Source of the DNA: Macrococcus brunensis
Lineage (GTDB): Bacteria; Bacillota; Bacilli; Staphylococcales; Staphylococcaceae
Length of the DNA stretch: 64,000 nt
Assembly (NCBI RefSeq): GCF_004359615.1
Contig: NZ_SCWA01000001.1
Span: 62,001-126,000, forward strand
Reading direction: 5' to 3'
The notes beneath the pieces were generated by a model, which saw only the letters and a program-made list of their open reading frames with translations, made no database searches and was not told the DNA's origin. Positions 25,682 through 34,677 of this stretch are shown here, piece after piece (position 1 is the stretch's first letter; every line of letters begins with the position of its first letter). A program made the translations under genes and the position numbers.

Positions 25682-25697
25682 ACACAATATATTGTGT
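25682..25697. promoter_or_regulatory. NrdR box 1
   Basis: ACACAATATATTGTGT is a perfect match to the NrdR consensus ACACWATATATWGTGT, 54 bases upstream of nrdI. Confidence 0.93.
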
Positions 25698-25713
25698 TTT
25701 ATCCTCATAAGCA

Positions 25714-25729
25714 CCACAAGATATATGAA
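25714..25729. promoter_or_regulatory. Degenerate NrdR box 2
   Basis: CCACAAGATATATGAA lies 32 bases (three turns) from box 1 and matches it mainly in the left half (CACAA-ATAT). NrdR boxes normally occur as such pairs. The transcription start predicted from the nrd promoter would lie inside it. Confidence 0.5.
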
Positions 25730-25731
25730 AT

Positions 25732-25759
25732 ATTATAGCACGTTTGTTCGCTCTTTCAA
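25732..25759 (-). promoter_or_regulatory. Promoter of nrdIEF
   Basis: On the minus strand TTGAAA (25754-25759) and TATAAT (25732-25737) are 16 bases apart, with a TGC giving an extended -10. The rest of the 297-base nrdI/EamA gap holds the NrdR boxes and, near 25890-25897, an extended -10-like TGTTAAAAT for the rightward gene. Confidence 0.7.
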
Positions 25760-25925
25760 TCGATTATACCCAGAAATTTATTAATTTAGGCTCTTGACTT
25801 TTAGCTGAAATTCTTAACCTGTTGCTACACATAGCTTTGAAAAATTATTACATTTTGATGACACGATTTAAGACTTAAACAGTGCGTATGTTAAAATGAA
25901 TTATCCTATTTGAAAGGTCGTCAAC

Positions 25926-26774
25926 ATGAACAATATACAAAAAGGTATCCTTGCACTGCTCATCGCCTCACTCGGATTTAGTCTGATGGGTGCATTTGTT
26001 AAACTGTCTGGTGATATCCCCGTCCTGCAGAAAACATTATTCCGGAATATCGTCGGTATGATCATTCCGCTTTACTTCGTTATCAAGTATCAGGAGCGTC
26101 TCTTCGGTCAGATGAAAAATCAGCCGCTTCTTATCGCAAGAAGCACGTTCGGGCTGGTGGGTGTTGTCCTGAATTATATTACGATTGATCACATGGTGCT
26201 GAGCGACTCAGATATGCTGAATAAACTCAGTCCGTTCTTCACCATTCTACTTTGTGCACTGTTTTTAAAAGAAAAGATCAAACCTTACCAGATCACGGCC
26301 ATCATCATCGCTTTTCTTGGTTCTCTCTTCATTATTAAGCCGAGCTTCTCAAGCGATATGTTCTATGCACTTATTGGTGTAGCCGGGGCGCTGTTTGCCG
26401 GTTTTGCTTATACTACTTTACGAGTACTGGGACCACGAGAAAAGTTCTATACGACTGTATTCTATTTTTCTTTCTTCTCAACCATTGTACTGCTGCCCTT
26501 TGTGCTGACTGACTTCCATCCGATGACCATGACTCAAACGTTCTATCTTATTCTGTCCGGTATTTTTGCGACAATCGGTCAGTTCGGTATCACGATTGCC
26601 TATCAGTATGCGCCCGCAAAAGATATCTCTATTTTCTTTTATGCAACCGTACTCTTCAGCGCTATCATCAGTTTCGTCCTGTTCAATCAAATACCGGATA
26701 TGTTAAGCTTCCTCGGTTACTTCATCGTCTTTGGCGCCAGCTATTATATGTTCAGAAAAGCAAAGCTTGAGTAA
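25926..26774 (+). CDS. EamA-family (DMT) transporter
   Basis: This 282-residue protein has ten predicted helices in two five-helix EamA repeats (about 5-135 and 150-280), as in drug/metabolite transporters. The repeat signature appears as [18 protein letters not shown] near 95-112. In the second half the matching part reads [21 protein letters not shown]. The substrate is not predictable. GAAAGG lies eight bases before the ATG. The queF promoter overlaps the end of this gene. Confidence 0.88.
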   Translation: MNNIQKGILALLIASLGFSLMGAFVKLSGDIPVLQKTLFRNIVGMIIPLYFVIKYQERLFGQMKNQPLLIARSTFGLVGVVLNYITIDHMVLSDSDMLNKLSPFFTILLCALFLKEKIKPYQITAIIIAFLGSLFIIKPSFSSDMFYALIGVAGALFAGFAYTTLRVLGPREKFYTTVFYFSFFSTIVLLPFVLTDFHPMTMTQTFYLILSGIFATIGQFGITIAYQYAPAKDISIFFYATVLFSAIISFVLFNQIPDMLSFLGYFIVFGASYYMFRKAKLE

Positions 26775-26795
26775 ACAACAGATTTATAGTAGTAT
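26767..26795 (+). promoter_or_regulatory. Promoter of queF
   Basis: TTGAGT (26767-26772) and TAGTAT (26790-26795) are 17 bases apart; the -35 overlaps the stop of the EamA gene. Confidence 0.5.
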
Positions 26796-26823
26796 CAGTA
26801 CGATTAATGAAGGAGGTCATATT

Positions 26824-27318
26824 ATGACACGTTCTAAAGATGAACTGCAGGATATTACACTGCTTGGCAATCAGAACAATCAATACTTATATGAATACGA
26901 TCCATCTATATTAGAGTCATTTGATAACAAGCATCAGGGCCGTGACTATTTCGTCAAGTTCAACTGTCCGGAATTCACGAGTCTATGCCCTATAACGGGT
27001 CAACCTGACTTCGCGACCATTTATATCAGCTATATTCCAAACATTAAGATGGTAGAATCTAAATCCTTGAAGCTGTATCTTTTCAGCTTCCGTAACCATG
27101 GTGACTTCCATGAAGACTGCATGAATATTATTATGAATGATTTAATCGAACTCATGGATCCTCATTATATTGAAATATGGGGTAAGTTCACACCACGTGG
27201 CGGTATCTCAATCGATCCTTACACTAATTACGGACGCCCAGGTACTAAATATGAAGAAATAGCAAACTACCGACTGATGAACCATGATTTATATCCGGAA
27301 ACGATTACTAATAGATAA
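26824..27318 (+). CDS. queF: NADPH-dependent preQ0 reductase QueF
   Basis: QueF reduces the nitrile of preQ0 to the amine of preQ1 in queuosine synthesis. It is a 164-residue, short (YkvM-type) form. The nucleophilic cysteine is C55 with acid/base D62 in [11 protein letters not shown], and the QueF motif [15 protein letters not shown] lies near 76-90. The start at 26824 follows AAGGAGG. It is 19 kb from queCDE and no preQ1 aptamer is visible in front of it, unlike the queC unit. Confidence 0.94.
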   Translation: MTRSKDELQDITLLGNQNNQYLYEYDPSILESFDNKHQGRDYFVKFNCPEFTSLCPITGQPDFATIYISYIPNIKMVESKSLKLYLFSFRNHGDFHEDCMNIIMNDLIELMDPHYIEIWGKFTPRGGISIDPYTNYGRPGTKYEEIANYRLMNHDLYPETITNR

Positions 27319-27323
27319 ATTTG

Positions 27324-27338
27324 AATTGTCAGAGAATT
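27324..27338 (+). promoter_or_regulatory. CodY box at the dtpT promoter
   Basis: AATTGTCAGAGAATT matches the CodY consensus AATTTTCWGAAAATT at 13 of 15 positions. It covers the -35 of the dtpT promoter, so GTP/branched-chain-amino-acid-bound CodY should repress. Confidence 0.8.
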
Positions 27339-27354
27339 AAAAACAGTGTATAGT
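27326..27354 (+). promoter_or_regulatory. Promoter of the first dtpT
   Basis: TTGTCA (27326-27331) and TATAGT (27349-27354) are 17 bases apart. The -35 is inside the CodY box and the -10 is inside the queF terminator hairpin. Confidence 0.75.
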
Positions 27355-27380
27355 AAATACATTGTTTTTAATTTTTTATT
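27337..27380 (+). terminator. Terminator of queF overlapping the dtpT promoter
   Basis: TTAAAAACAGTGTA (27337-27350) and TACATTGTTTTTAA (27358-27371) form a 14-bp stem with one G-T pair and a 7-base loop, followed by TTTTTTATTTT. Confidence 0.8.
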
Positions 27381-27398
27381 TTGGAAAGGAAGATTGTT

Positions 27399-28907
27399 TT
27401 GGCTCAACACACGCGCGAAGAAATCGTCAACAGTATGCCAAGAACGGGTTTCTTCGGACATCCTAAAGGACTCTTCACTTTAATGGTGACAGAATTCTGG
27501 GAACGTTTCAGTTACTATGGTATGAAAGCGATTCTCGCATTTTACCTTTATTATGAAGTTTCAAAAGGCGGCTTCGGACTTGAAGAAGGCACCGCCTTAC
27601 AAATCGTCTCTATTTACGGCGCACTGATTTATATGAGTGGTATTATCGGCGGCTGGATTGCTGACCGCTTACTCGGTACAAGGCACTCTATTTTAATCGG
27701 TGCCATATTGATTATGATCGGTCATATTTTACTGTCATTACCTAATCAGTTCACACTCTTTTTAGTTGCTTTATTCTTTCTGATCATTGGTACCGGCTTA
27801 CTGAAACCGAATATTTCATCCAATGTCGGTGAACTCTATCTGAAGAACGACTCAAAAGTTGATTCTGCATTTACGTTATTCGTCATGTCTATTAACTTAG
27901 GGGCATTCTTATCTCCTCTGCTTGTCGGGCTCCTTCAGACACGTATCGGCTTCCATGCCGGATTTGCGGCAGCTGCTATCGGTATGTTCTTCGGACTTAT
28001 CGTTTACGTGCTGACAGCGAAAAAGACGCTCGGTCTGTCAGGCTTAAATGTACCGAATCCGATTACACCGGAAACAAAAAAGAAAACATGGTTATATGTA
28101 GGTGTGCTCTTTGTTGCTATTATTCTTTATCTATTTGTTTTAAATAAGCTCAATAAACTGGATTTACAGACTATCAGCTTAACTATCTCTATTTTAGGGG
28201 TAATTTTACCTGTCATCTATTTTGCGACGATGTTTCTTTCACGTCAGACAACTAAAATCGAGAAATCACGTCTCCTTGCATACATCCCGTTATTCCTGGC
28301 TTCCGTGATGTTCTGGATGATACAGGAGCAAGGTTCGACTGTACTCGCTAACTTCTCTGATAAACGAACACAGCTTGACCTTGGGATTGTCACAAATGGT
28401 CTGATTGACTTCACGATTCCTGCAGCCTGGTTCCAGTCACTCAATCCATTGTTCATTGTGACGCTGGCACCACTTGTTGCATCACTCTGGGTACGCCTCG
28501 GCCGTTACAATCCACCGACAGTTATCAAGTTTGGTATCGCGTTATTACTTGCCGGGTCAAGCTTCCTGGTCATGATTTTCCCGTTGATTTCAGGTGTTGA
28601 GCTCATCAATCCGTTCTGGCTTGTTCTCAGCTTCTTCCTTGTTACTGTAGCAGAACTCTGCCTGTCACCTGTCGGATTATCAACGACGACTAAACTCGCG
28701 CCTCAAGCTTTCACTGCTCAGATGATGAGTATCTGGTTCTTGTCTAATACGATGGCGCAAGGCTTGAACGCTCAGCTCGTTAACGTCTATACAAGCATTG
28801 ATTCTGCCCATTACTTCGGTTATTTCGGTGCTATTGCAATTGGACTCGGCATCATCGTTATGCTGTTCAGTCCATTTATAAAAAAACTCATGCATGGTAT
28901 CCACTAA
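27399..28907 (+). CDS. dtpT: Di-/tripeptide:proton symporter, POT family (first copy)
   Basis: This 502-residue POT (PTR2) transporter imports di- and tripeptides with protons. It has twelve to fourteen membrane helices. Family motifs are EFWERFSYYGMKAILAFYL near 30-48 with the ExxERFxYY proton site, and the conserved GFAAAAIGM and FWMIQEQGSTVLANFSD segments. I place the start at the TTG at 27399 (MAQHTREEIV) with GGAAAGGAAG upstream, because the earlier TTG at 27381 overlaps that site. A close paralogue follows. A CodY box controls its promoter. Confidence 0.93.
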   Translation: MAQHTREEIVNSMPRTGFFGHPKGLFTLMVTEFWERFSYYGMKAILAFYLYYEVSKGGFGLEEGTALQIVSIYGALIYMSGIIGGWIADRLLGTRHSILIGAILIMIGHILLSLPNQFTLFLVALFFLIIGTGLLKPNISSNVGELYLKNDSKVDSAFTLFVMSINLGAFLSPLLVGLLQTRIGFHAGFAAAAIGMFFGLIVYVLTAKKTLGLSGLNVPNPITPETKKKTWLYVGVLFVAIILYLFVLNKLNKLDLQTISLTISILGVILPVIYFATMFLSRQTTKIEKSRLLAYIPLFLASVMFWMIQEQGSTVLANFSDKRTQLDLGIVTNGLIDFTIPAAWFQSLNPLFIVTLAPLVASLWVRLGRYNPPTVIKFGIALLLAGSSFLVMIFPLISGVELINPFWLVLSFFLVTVAELCLSPVGLSTTTKLAPQAFTAQMMSIWFLSNTMAQGLNAQLVNVYTSIDSAHYFGYFGAIAIGLGIIVMLFSPFIKKLMHGIH

Positions 28908-28910
28908 TTT

Positions 28911-28936
28911 AAAGCGCTCAAAAAGAGCGCTTTTTA
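28911..28936 (+). terminator. Terminator after the first dtpT
   Basis: AAAGCGCTC/GAGCGCTTT form a perfect stem with a 5-base loop, followed by TTTTTAG. Confidence 0.85.
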
Positions 28937-28980
28937 GTTTGACTTAAATTATTTCAGTATTCCAACTTTTTACACAACTA

Positions 28981-29009
28981 TTGTTCTTTCGATAGTTCAT
29001 CGCTACAAT
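28981..29009 (+). promoter_or_regulatory. Promoter of the second dtpT
   Basis: TTGTTC (28981-28986) and TACAAT (29004-29009) are 17 bases apart. An inverted repeat AACTAT (28976-28981) / ATAGTT (28992-28997) brackets the -35 region and could be an operator. No good CodY box is present. Confidence 0.6.
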
Positions 29010-29040
29010 ATGATTAATCATAAAGACAGGGGTTGGAAGT

Positions 29041-30543
29041 ATGAAACACACTAGAGAAGAAATGGTCAACAGTGTCCCTCAGACTGGATTCTTTGGTCAT
29101 CCAAAAGGACTTGGCATTCTATTTTTCGTAGAATTCTGGGAACGATTCAGTTACTACGGTATGCGCGCGATACTTGTCTATTACATGTATGACAAGGTCA
29201 TTAATGGTGGTCTTGGAATGGAGCAGACGACAGCAGCGAGTATCGCTTCAATGTATGGTGCTTTAATCTTTATGACAGGTATTGTCGGTGGATGGTTAGC
29301 CGACCGGGTACTTGGCTCGAGACGGGCGCTTATGTATGGGGCTGTTCTGATAATGGCAGGACATGTTGCTATGAGTCTGCCATTCGGTGTCCCTTCCTTC
29401 CTTGCATCAATGTTCCTTATTATTGTAGGATCGGGTCTCATGAAGCCTAATATTTCAAATGTCGTCGGTGGTCTATACCATAAAAATGATGATCGTATGG
29501 ATGCAGGTTTTGTCATTTTCTATATGTCCGTTAATATGGGTGCTCTTTTATCACCATTTATCGTCGGTACTTTGCAGAAAAACTATAACTACCATATCGG
29601 CTTTTTGGCTGCAGCTATCGGTATGGCACTTGCACTTATTGCTTATATCATTTTCCAGAAACGTTCACTCGGTCTTGTGGGTCTGGCACCAACACATCCG
29701 CTTAGCACTCAGGAAAAAGTAAAGTACACTAAAATCATTACTATATCAGTTCTCCTCTTGATTGCACTTATCGTCATCACCCTCAAGATGGGTATTCTGA
29801 CATTTGGCACTTTTTCAATTGTTGTTACAGCACTAGGTGTATTACTGCCTATTATTTATTTTCTTACCATGTACAATAGTCATGATGTCAATTCGACTGA
29901 GAAATCGCGATTACTGGCCTATATTCCACTTTTCATTGCAGGCGTAATGTTCTGGTCTATTCAGGAACAAGGTGCCAACGTACTGAGCATCTTCGCAAAT
30001 GAGCATACTCAGCTAGATTTAAACAAATTATATGGAATTAACTTCTTAGTGCCTGCTGCTTGGTTTCAATCTATCAATCCGTTTTTTATTGTCTTACTCG
30101 CTCCATTTATTTCAGCCATGTGGACGAAACTTGGTAAGCACAATCCATCTACACCCGTAAAATTTGCATTAGGTCTATTTTTTGCTGGAATTTCCTTTTT
30201 AGTAATGATTATTCCGGCTCTCTCAAATCATGGTGAACTCTATAATCCATGGTGGCTTGTCTTATCATTTCTCCTTTGTGTAATCGGGGAACTTTGCTTA
30301 TCACCAACCGGTTCATCTGTCTCTGTAAAACTAGCACCTGAAGCTTTTAGCTCACAGATGCTGAGTCTATGGTTCTTAACGAATGCCAGTGCACAGGCCA
30401 TCAATGCGCAGCTTGTTAAACTCGTTGAACCGATGGGCTATACCAACTACTTTGGTTTTATCGGTGGATTAGCTATCGTACTATTCGTTATCTTATTACT
30501 CATGAATAAATGGGTTTCTCGTAAAATGGAAGGTATCCACTAA
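29041..30543 (+). CDS. Di-/tripeptide:proton symporter, POT family (second copy)
   Basis: This 500-residue paralogue of the preceding transporter aligns over its whole length (TREEMVNSVPQTGFFGHPKGL start, EFWERFSYYGMRAILVYYM, FWSIQEQGANVLSIFANEHTQ). The ExxERFxYY motif is intact. By eye the two proteins are well over half identical, so a tandem duplication is likely, perhaps with altered peptide preference. It has its own promoter and terminator, hence separate regulation. The start follows a weak GGGGTTGGAAG site. Confidence 0.92.
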   Translation: MKHTREEMVNSVPQTGFFGHPKGLGILFFVEFWERFSYYGMRAILVYYMYDKVINGGLGMEQTTAASIASMYGALIFMTGIVGGWLADRVLGSRRALMYGAVLIMAGHVAMSLPFGVPSFLASMFLIIVGSGLMKPNISNVVGGLYHKNDDRMDAGFVIFYMSVNMGALLSPFIVGTLQKNYNYHIGFLAAAIGMALALIAYIIFQKRSLGLVGLAPTHPLSTQEKVKYTKIITISVLLLIALIVITLKMGILTFGTFSIVVTALGVLLPIIYFLTMYNSHDVNSTEKSRLLAYIPLFIAGVMFWSIQEQGANVLSIFANEHTQLDLNKLYGINFLVPAAWFQSINPFFIVLLAPFISAMWTKLGKHNPSTPVKFALGLFFAGISFLVMIIPALSNHGELYNPWWLVLSFLLCVIGELCLSPTGSSVSVKLAPEAFSSQMLSLWFLTNASAQAINAQLVKLVEPMGYTNYFGFIGGLAIVLFVILLLMNKWVSRKMEGIH

Positions 30544-30545
30544 TA

Positions 30546-30572
30546 AACACGTCCTCTTCGGACGTGTTTTTC
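30546..30572 (+). terminator. Terminator after the second dtpT
   Basis: AACACGTCC/GGACGTGTT form a perfect stem with loop TCTTC, then TTTCTTTTATTTTT. Confidence 0.85.
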
Positions 30573-30614
30573 TTTTATTTTTGGGTACTGTTAGGTAAAG
30601 GAGATGTATCATCT

Positions 30615-31520
30615 ATGGTTAAGTTCAATAAAGGTATTCTTTACTATCATGAAGCTGCAGGTCAAGGAGACGTTCACGTTGAACTAGGACAGGTTTCAAC
30701 GAATCTGTTAAAGATGTGTAAGGAGCTTGTCATCTATCGGAGTGACGAGGAAGGCGATATCAAGAAACATTGTCAGGTCATTAAAAAAGAGGATTATGAT
30801 GTCATCTTTATACTAGGCGGTGACGGTACGGTTCATGAGCTTATCAACGGCGTCATTGAAGCAGATTTGAATCTACCAATCGGCATACTGCCTGGAGGAA
30901 CGTTCAATGACTTCACGAAAACGCTGAACCTCCCTCCTACACCGAAAGAAACATCTGAAGTATTGCTTGAAGGTCACGTTAAACATATCGATGTGATGCA
31001 GGCCAATGACCGCTATGTACTTAATTTCATCGGTATGGGACTCATTGTTGAGAATGCCGAAGCTGTCGTCGATGAGAAGAAAAGTAAACTGGGTAAATTC
31101 AGTTATCTCTTCTCTACTTTAAAGACGGTAACAGATCCGACTTTCTTTGATTATGAGATAGAAGTAAATGGAAAAACTGAGTCCGGCACTGCATCCATGA
31201 TTGTAGTCGCCAATGGTCAGTTCGTCGGCGGTAATCGTATCCCTCTTAAAGAACTATGTCCGGATGACGGCGTCATGCATGCGTTTATCTTTAAGGAAGC
31301 GGGCATCAAGTTATTTACTGAAATGATCAATGAGAAATCGATCGATAACTGGAATAACATCAGTAAAAATGTAGAACAGATAGAAGGAACAGATTTTACT
31401 ATCAGAACAAAAGAGCCGATGGAAGTTGACGTAGATGGTGAGATTGATTTATCAACACCTGTCCATATCACCATCCTTAATAAACGGTTACGCATGTTTA
31501 CCGGACCTGAAGTATGTTAA
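30615..31520 (+). CDS. Diacylglycerol kinase-family lipid kinase
   Basis: This 301-residue protein has a DagK/YegS/sphingosine-kinase catalytic domain. The nucleotide-binding loop ILGGDGTVHE spans about 66-75 and LPGGTFNDFTK lies near 95. A C-terminal beta-sandwich domain ends PMEVDVDGEIDLSTPVHI. Members phosphorylate diacylglycerol or related lipids; it may recycle diacylglycerol released by LtaS, but the housekeeping DgkB may be elsewhere. The start at 30615 (MVKFNKG) follows AAAGGAG. Confidence in the exact substrate is low. Confidence 0.87.
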   Translation: MVKFNKGILYYHEAAGQGDVHVELGQVSTNLLKMCKELVIYRSDEEGDIKKHCQVIKKEDYDVIFILGGDGTVHELINGVIEADLNLPIGILPGGTFNDFTKTLNLPPTPKETSEVLLEGHVKHIDVMQANDRYVLNFIGMGLIVENAEAVVDEKKSKLGKFSYLFSTLKTVTDPTFFDYEIEVNGKTESGTASMIVVANGQFVGGNRIPLKELCPDDGVMHAFIFKEAGIKLFTEMINEKSIDNWNNISKNVEQIEGTDFTIRTKEPMEVDVDGEIDLSTPVHITILNKRLRMFTGPEVC

Positions 31521-31557
31521 AAAAAGAGATTCCTCTAAATTAGAGGAATCTCTTTTT
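31520..31557. terminator. Bidirectional terminator between the lipid kinase and the nucleotidase
   Basis: AAAAAGAGATTCCTCTAA and TTAGAGGAATCTCTTTTT are perfect 18-base inverted arms, working for both converging units. Confidence 0.92.
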
Positions 31558-32089
31558 ATGCCTGACCAAAGAAATAGTCTTCAACTTCTTTCCAGCTGTG
31601 AACACGGTCAAAGCCTTCTTCGTGAATATTATGTGCTGCATTGAACATGATTCCTTTACCTTTAAACGCTGCAAGCTGTTTAGGATTGTCATCAATCAAG
31701 TAATCTGTCCCGACGACACCTTTATCCCCGCAGAAAATAAAATGCTGTGGATCGAGAAACGGGAAGTGCTCCAGAAGCCACTCATATTTGGCATCAAAAG
31801 AAGTCGGAACATCCATCGCAGCCGTTGCGATATAGACATCATAATGTTCCGTCAGTCGTTTAACGACGCGTACAGCATCCGGGAATACTTCAAGGTCCCG
31901 GAAAAAGCTGCGGTCAAGAAGAAGGTTTGAAAGGCTTTCAACATGCTGTGGATGTAAATCGCGCAGCTTGACGCCTTGAAGGTCTTCGGCTGTTACTGTT
32001 TCTCCTGATTCTTCATTGAATTTGAAGATGACTTTTTTCAGTGTATCTGCTAATACTTCATCCATGTCAATCGCAATGGTTTTTCTCAC
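31556..32089 (-). CDS. HAD-superfamily 5'(3')-deoxyribonucleotidase
   Basis: This 177-residue protein has the NT5C-type HAD fold. The nucleophile and acid are D8 and D10 in [10 protein letters not shown], motif II lies in [13 protein letters not shown], and motif IV is [11 protein letters not shown] near 130. It probably dephosphorylates deoxynucleoside monophosphates. The GTG start overlaps the hisC stop by one base (ATAGTG), placing it at the end of the leftward operon, followed by a strong terminator. S. aureus has the same gene order. Confidence 0.88.
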   Translation of the reverse strand: MRKTIAIDMDEVLADTLKKVIFKFNEESGETVTAEDLQGVKLRDLHPQHVESLSNLLLDRSFFRDLEVFPDAVRVVKRLTEHYDVYIATAAMDVPTSFDAKYEWLLEHFPFLDPQHFIFCGDKGVVGTDYLIDDNPKQLAAFKGKGIMFNAAHNIHEEGFDRVHSWKEVEDYFFGQA

Positions 32090-33153
32090 TATGCTTCCTC
32101 CTTAAAATACTCATTTAATACTTCAATGATAACATCGTTCTGGTCTCTTGTGCCAATCGTCAGACGTACACCACCAGGTACCGGACGAGCAATAATCCCT
32201 TTTCTAAGCAGAAAATCATTTAACTGACTCGCATCATCTACTTGAATAAAGACAAAATTCGTCTCTGATGGGAGGAGATGATTTTTAAATTCAGACGCGT
32301 AGTAGCGTGCTCGTTCCGTCGCGTTCTGTGTCACGATTCTTTTCAGATAATCCTGATCGGCAAGCGCAGCTTCTGCTGCTTTAAGTGATAATGTCGTCAC
32401 ATTAAAAGGCAGCTTGACACGATGCCAGAGATCCGTCCATTCGTCCGATGAAATGGCATAGCCGATTCTTAAAGAAGCAAGTCCATAAGCTTTAGAAAAA
32501 GTTCGCAGGATAATGATATTTTCAAATTGATCCCTCAGTTTCAGGCTGTCCGGGTAATTTTCAGCTGTCACATACTCTGCATATGCTTCGTCCAGCACGA
32601 CAGGCACATCTCCCACTTCCCTCAGGAATGCAGTCAGCTCTTCTTCAGAAAAATAGTTGCCTGTCGGATTGTTTGGATTACAGAGCCAGACGAGTGCTGT
32701 CTTATCAGTCACCTGACCAAGAAGTGCTTTTAAATCGAATTTGCCGTTCGTAAGTGGCGCTGTTACTATCGTACAGTCTTCAATCACTGCATGATGCGAA
32801 TATTGGACAAATGTCTGTTCACTTGTCACAATTTCGTCTCCAGGCTTCAGTATTGCCCTGGAAAGCATCTGAATCACTTCGTCCAGTCCAGCACCCAAAA
32901 GAACTGCTTCAGATGGAACTTGATAAAACCTGCTGATGGCCTGTTTGAGGTCAGTTCCCGCTGCATCCGGATACTCATGAATATTCTGTATGGCAGCTTG
33001 AAGTGTTTTTTCTACTTCCGGTGAAGGTCCGTAAACATTTTCGTTAGATGATAATTTCATCATCTCACTTTTAATGTTCAAATCACGCTGTATTTCTTCT
33101 GCTGTTTTACCAGGTGAATAAATATTTAACGAGGCAAGCTGTTTCTTCATCAT
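32089..33153 (-). CDS. hisC: Histidinol-phosphate aminotransferase-like enzyme
   Basis: This 354-residue class I/II PLP aminotransferase of the HisC family has [11 protein letters not shown] near 36-46, [13 protein letters not shown] near 160, and the PLP lysine in [15 protein letters not shown] near 222. No other his genes are nearby. It may act on imidazole-acetol phosphate or on aromatic keto acids. ATG 33153 has AAGGAG five bases upstream. It follows the osmoprotectant/ergothioneine-type transporter by only nine bases, so the two are cotranscribed. Confidence 0.9.
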   Translation of the reverse strand: MMKKQLASLNIYSPGKTAEEIQRDLNIKSEMMKLSSNENVYGPSPEVEKTLQAAIQNIHEYPDAAGTDLKQAISRFYQVPSEAVLLGAGLDEVIQMLSRAILKPGDEIVTSEQTFVQYSHHAVIEDCTIVTAPLTNGKFDLKALLGQVTDKTALVWLCNPNNPTGNYFSEEELTAFLREVGDVPVVLDEAYAEYVTAENYPDSLKLRDQFENIIILRTFSKAYGLASLRIGYAISSDEWTDLWHRVKLPFNVTTLSLKAAEAALADQDYLKRIVTQNATERARYYASEFKNHLLPSETNFVFIQVDDASQLNDFLLRKGIIARPVPGGVRLTIGTRDQNDVIIEVLNEYFKEEA

Positions 33154-33162
33154 CAAATCTCC

Positions 33163-34677
33163 TTACTTAATCAGCTGTTTCTTCTTCAGGAAGGCATGCG
33201 CAACGTCTTCAGCCTTTTTCTTTTTGTAGGCGACTTCATAGTTCATCTGCTGCATTTCTTCATCTGAAATCTGCCCGGCTAGTTTATTCAGTGCTTTCAT
33301 GACTTCCGGATATTTCTTGACCGTTTCTTCCTTCAGTAATGGTGCACCTTGATATGGCGGGAACAGATGCTGATCATCTTTTAATACAACCATATCATAT
33401 TTCTCTAGTTCAGCGTCTGTAGAATAAGCATCGATCAGATCTATCTTATTGCTCTCAATCGCCTGGTAACGGATTTTAGGTTCCATCGTGTTCACATGAC
33501 TGAACTTCAAGTTGTATTTCTTCTGGATGCCTTTATAACCGTCTTCACGGTCATTGAACTCAAGGGTGAATCCGGCACGGATATCATTTTTCACTTTGCT
33601 GAGGTCAGAAATGGTTTTCAGACCATGTTCTTCTGCATAGCTCCGTTTCACTGCGAGCGCATAAGTGTTATTGTACTTCATCGGTTCAAGTAGAGACATC
33701 TTCTCTTTCTTCATAATGCTGTCTTTAGCCTGTTGATAAACTTCTGATTCTGTGTTTCCTTTTGGCGTTTCTTTGACCAATTCGCCGAGGACTGTTCCTG
33801 TGAACTCTAAGTAGCCATCTATTTCATCAGCTTTTAATGCATTGAACAGGAATGACGTCTTACCAAGTCCTGGTTTAATTTCAACAGAGACATCTGTCTC
33901 GTCCTCTATCAGTTCTTTGTACATATTCGTGATAATCTCTGGTTCAGTCCCTAGTTTACCTGCAAGTTCAAGCTGCCCTTTTTCCTTGGAGAAGAGGGGA
34001 ATGATTGCCATAAGCAGTGCCACGAGCAGAATAAGACCTAAAATAATTCCAATCTTCTTATAAGATAGTTTAGCCATCCATCTGAGCAGTAAATCAAAGA
34101 AAATCGCTAAGATAGCAGCAGGGATTGCGCCGAGTAGAATCAGCGCCATGTTATTGCGGTCGATACCGAGTAAGATGAGGTCACCAAGTCCACCTGCTCC
34201 GATAAATGCAGCGAGAGTGGCTGTCCCGATAATCAGGACCATCGCTGTTCTGATCCCTGCCATGATGACAGGCATAGCGAGCGGCAGTTCAACACGGGTC
34301 AATCGTCTGAACGGATTCATACCGATGCCACTTGCCGCTTCTTTAAGCGATGGGTCTACTTCTTTGATGCCTGTATATGTATTTCGCAGAATCGGCAGCA
34401 AAGCATAAATGACGAGTGCGATGATAGCTGGGACACGCCCAATACCAAAAAGCGGAATCATCAGACCTAAGAGTGCCAGAGACGGGATAGTCTGCAGGAC
34501 AGCAGTCACATTGATGATGGGTTCAGCGATACGTTCACGTCTTGTGAGTAAAATACCAAGCGGTACTGCAATAAGCATCGCGATTAACAGGGCGATAAAA
34601 GAAATCTGGATATGTTCAAATAAGGCTGTCCAGAGCTCTCCTTGACGTTCCTGAAACGTTGAGATAAATTCTTTCAT
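33163..34677 (-). CDS. ABC transporter permease fused to substrate-binding domain (OpuF/EgtU type)
   Basis: This 504-residue protein is a fusion. The first 215 residues are a ProW/OpuCB-type permease (six helices, EAA loop EAASGIGMNPFRRLTRVELPLA near 130-150). Residues 230-504 form an OpuAC/OpuCC-type binding domain outside the membrane (EPEIITNMYKELIE start). Fused proteins of this size include OpuF-type compatible-solute transporters and the ergothioneine transporter EgtU; sequence alone does not let me choose. Its ATG overlaps the ATPase stop (TAATG). Confidence 0.9.
   Translation of the reverse strand: MKEFISTFQERQGELWTALFEHIQISFIALLIAMLIAVPLGILLTRRERIAEPIINVTAVLQTIPSLALLGLMIPLFGIGRVPAIIALVIYALLPILRNTYTGIKEVDPSLKEAASGIGMNPFRRLTRVELPLAMPVIMAGIRTAMVLIIGTATLAAFIGAGGLGDLILLGIDRNNMALILLGAIPAAILAIFFDLLLRWMAKLSYKKIGIILGLILLVALLMAIIPLFSKEKGQLELAGKLGTEPEIITNMYKELIEDETDVSVEIKPGLGKTSFLFNALKADEIDGYLEFTGTVLGELVKETPKGNTESEVYQQAKDSIMKKEKMSLLEPMKYNNTYALAVKRSYAEEHGLKTISDLSKVKNDIRAGFTLEFNDREDGYKGIQKKYNLKFSHVNTMEPKIRYQAIESNKIDLIDAYSTDAELEKYDMVVLKDDQHLFPPYQGAPLLKEETVKKYPEVMKALNKLAGQISDEEMQQMNYEVAYKKKKAEDVAHAFLKKKQLIK

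Noticed and set aside
28951-28965. Possible CodY box before the second dtpT (AATTATTTCAGTATT)
   Set aside because: Only about 10 of 15 positions match the consensus, no better than expected in AT-rich spacer.
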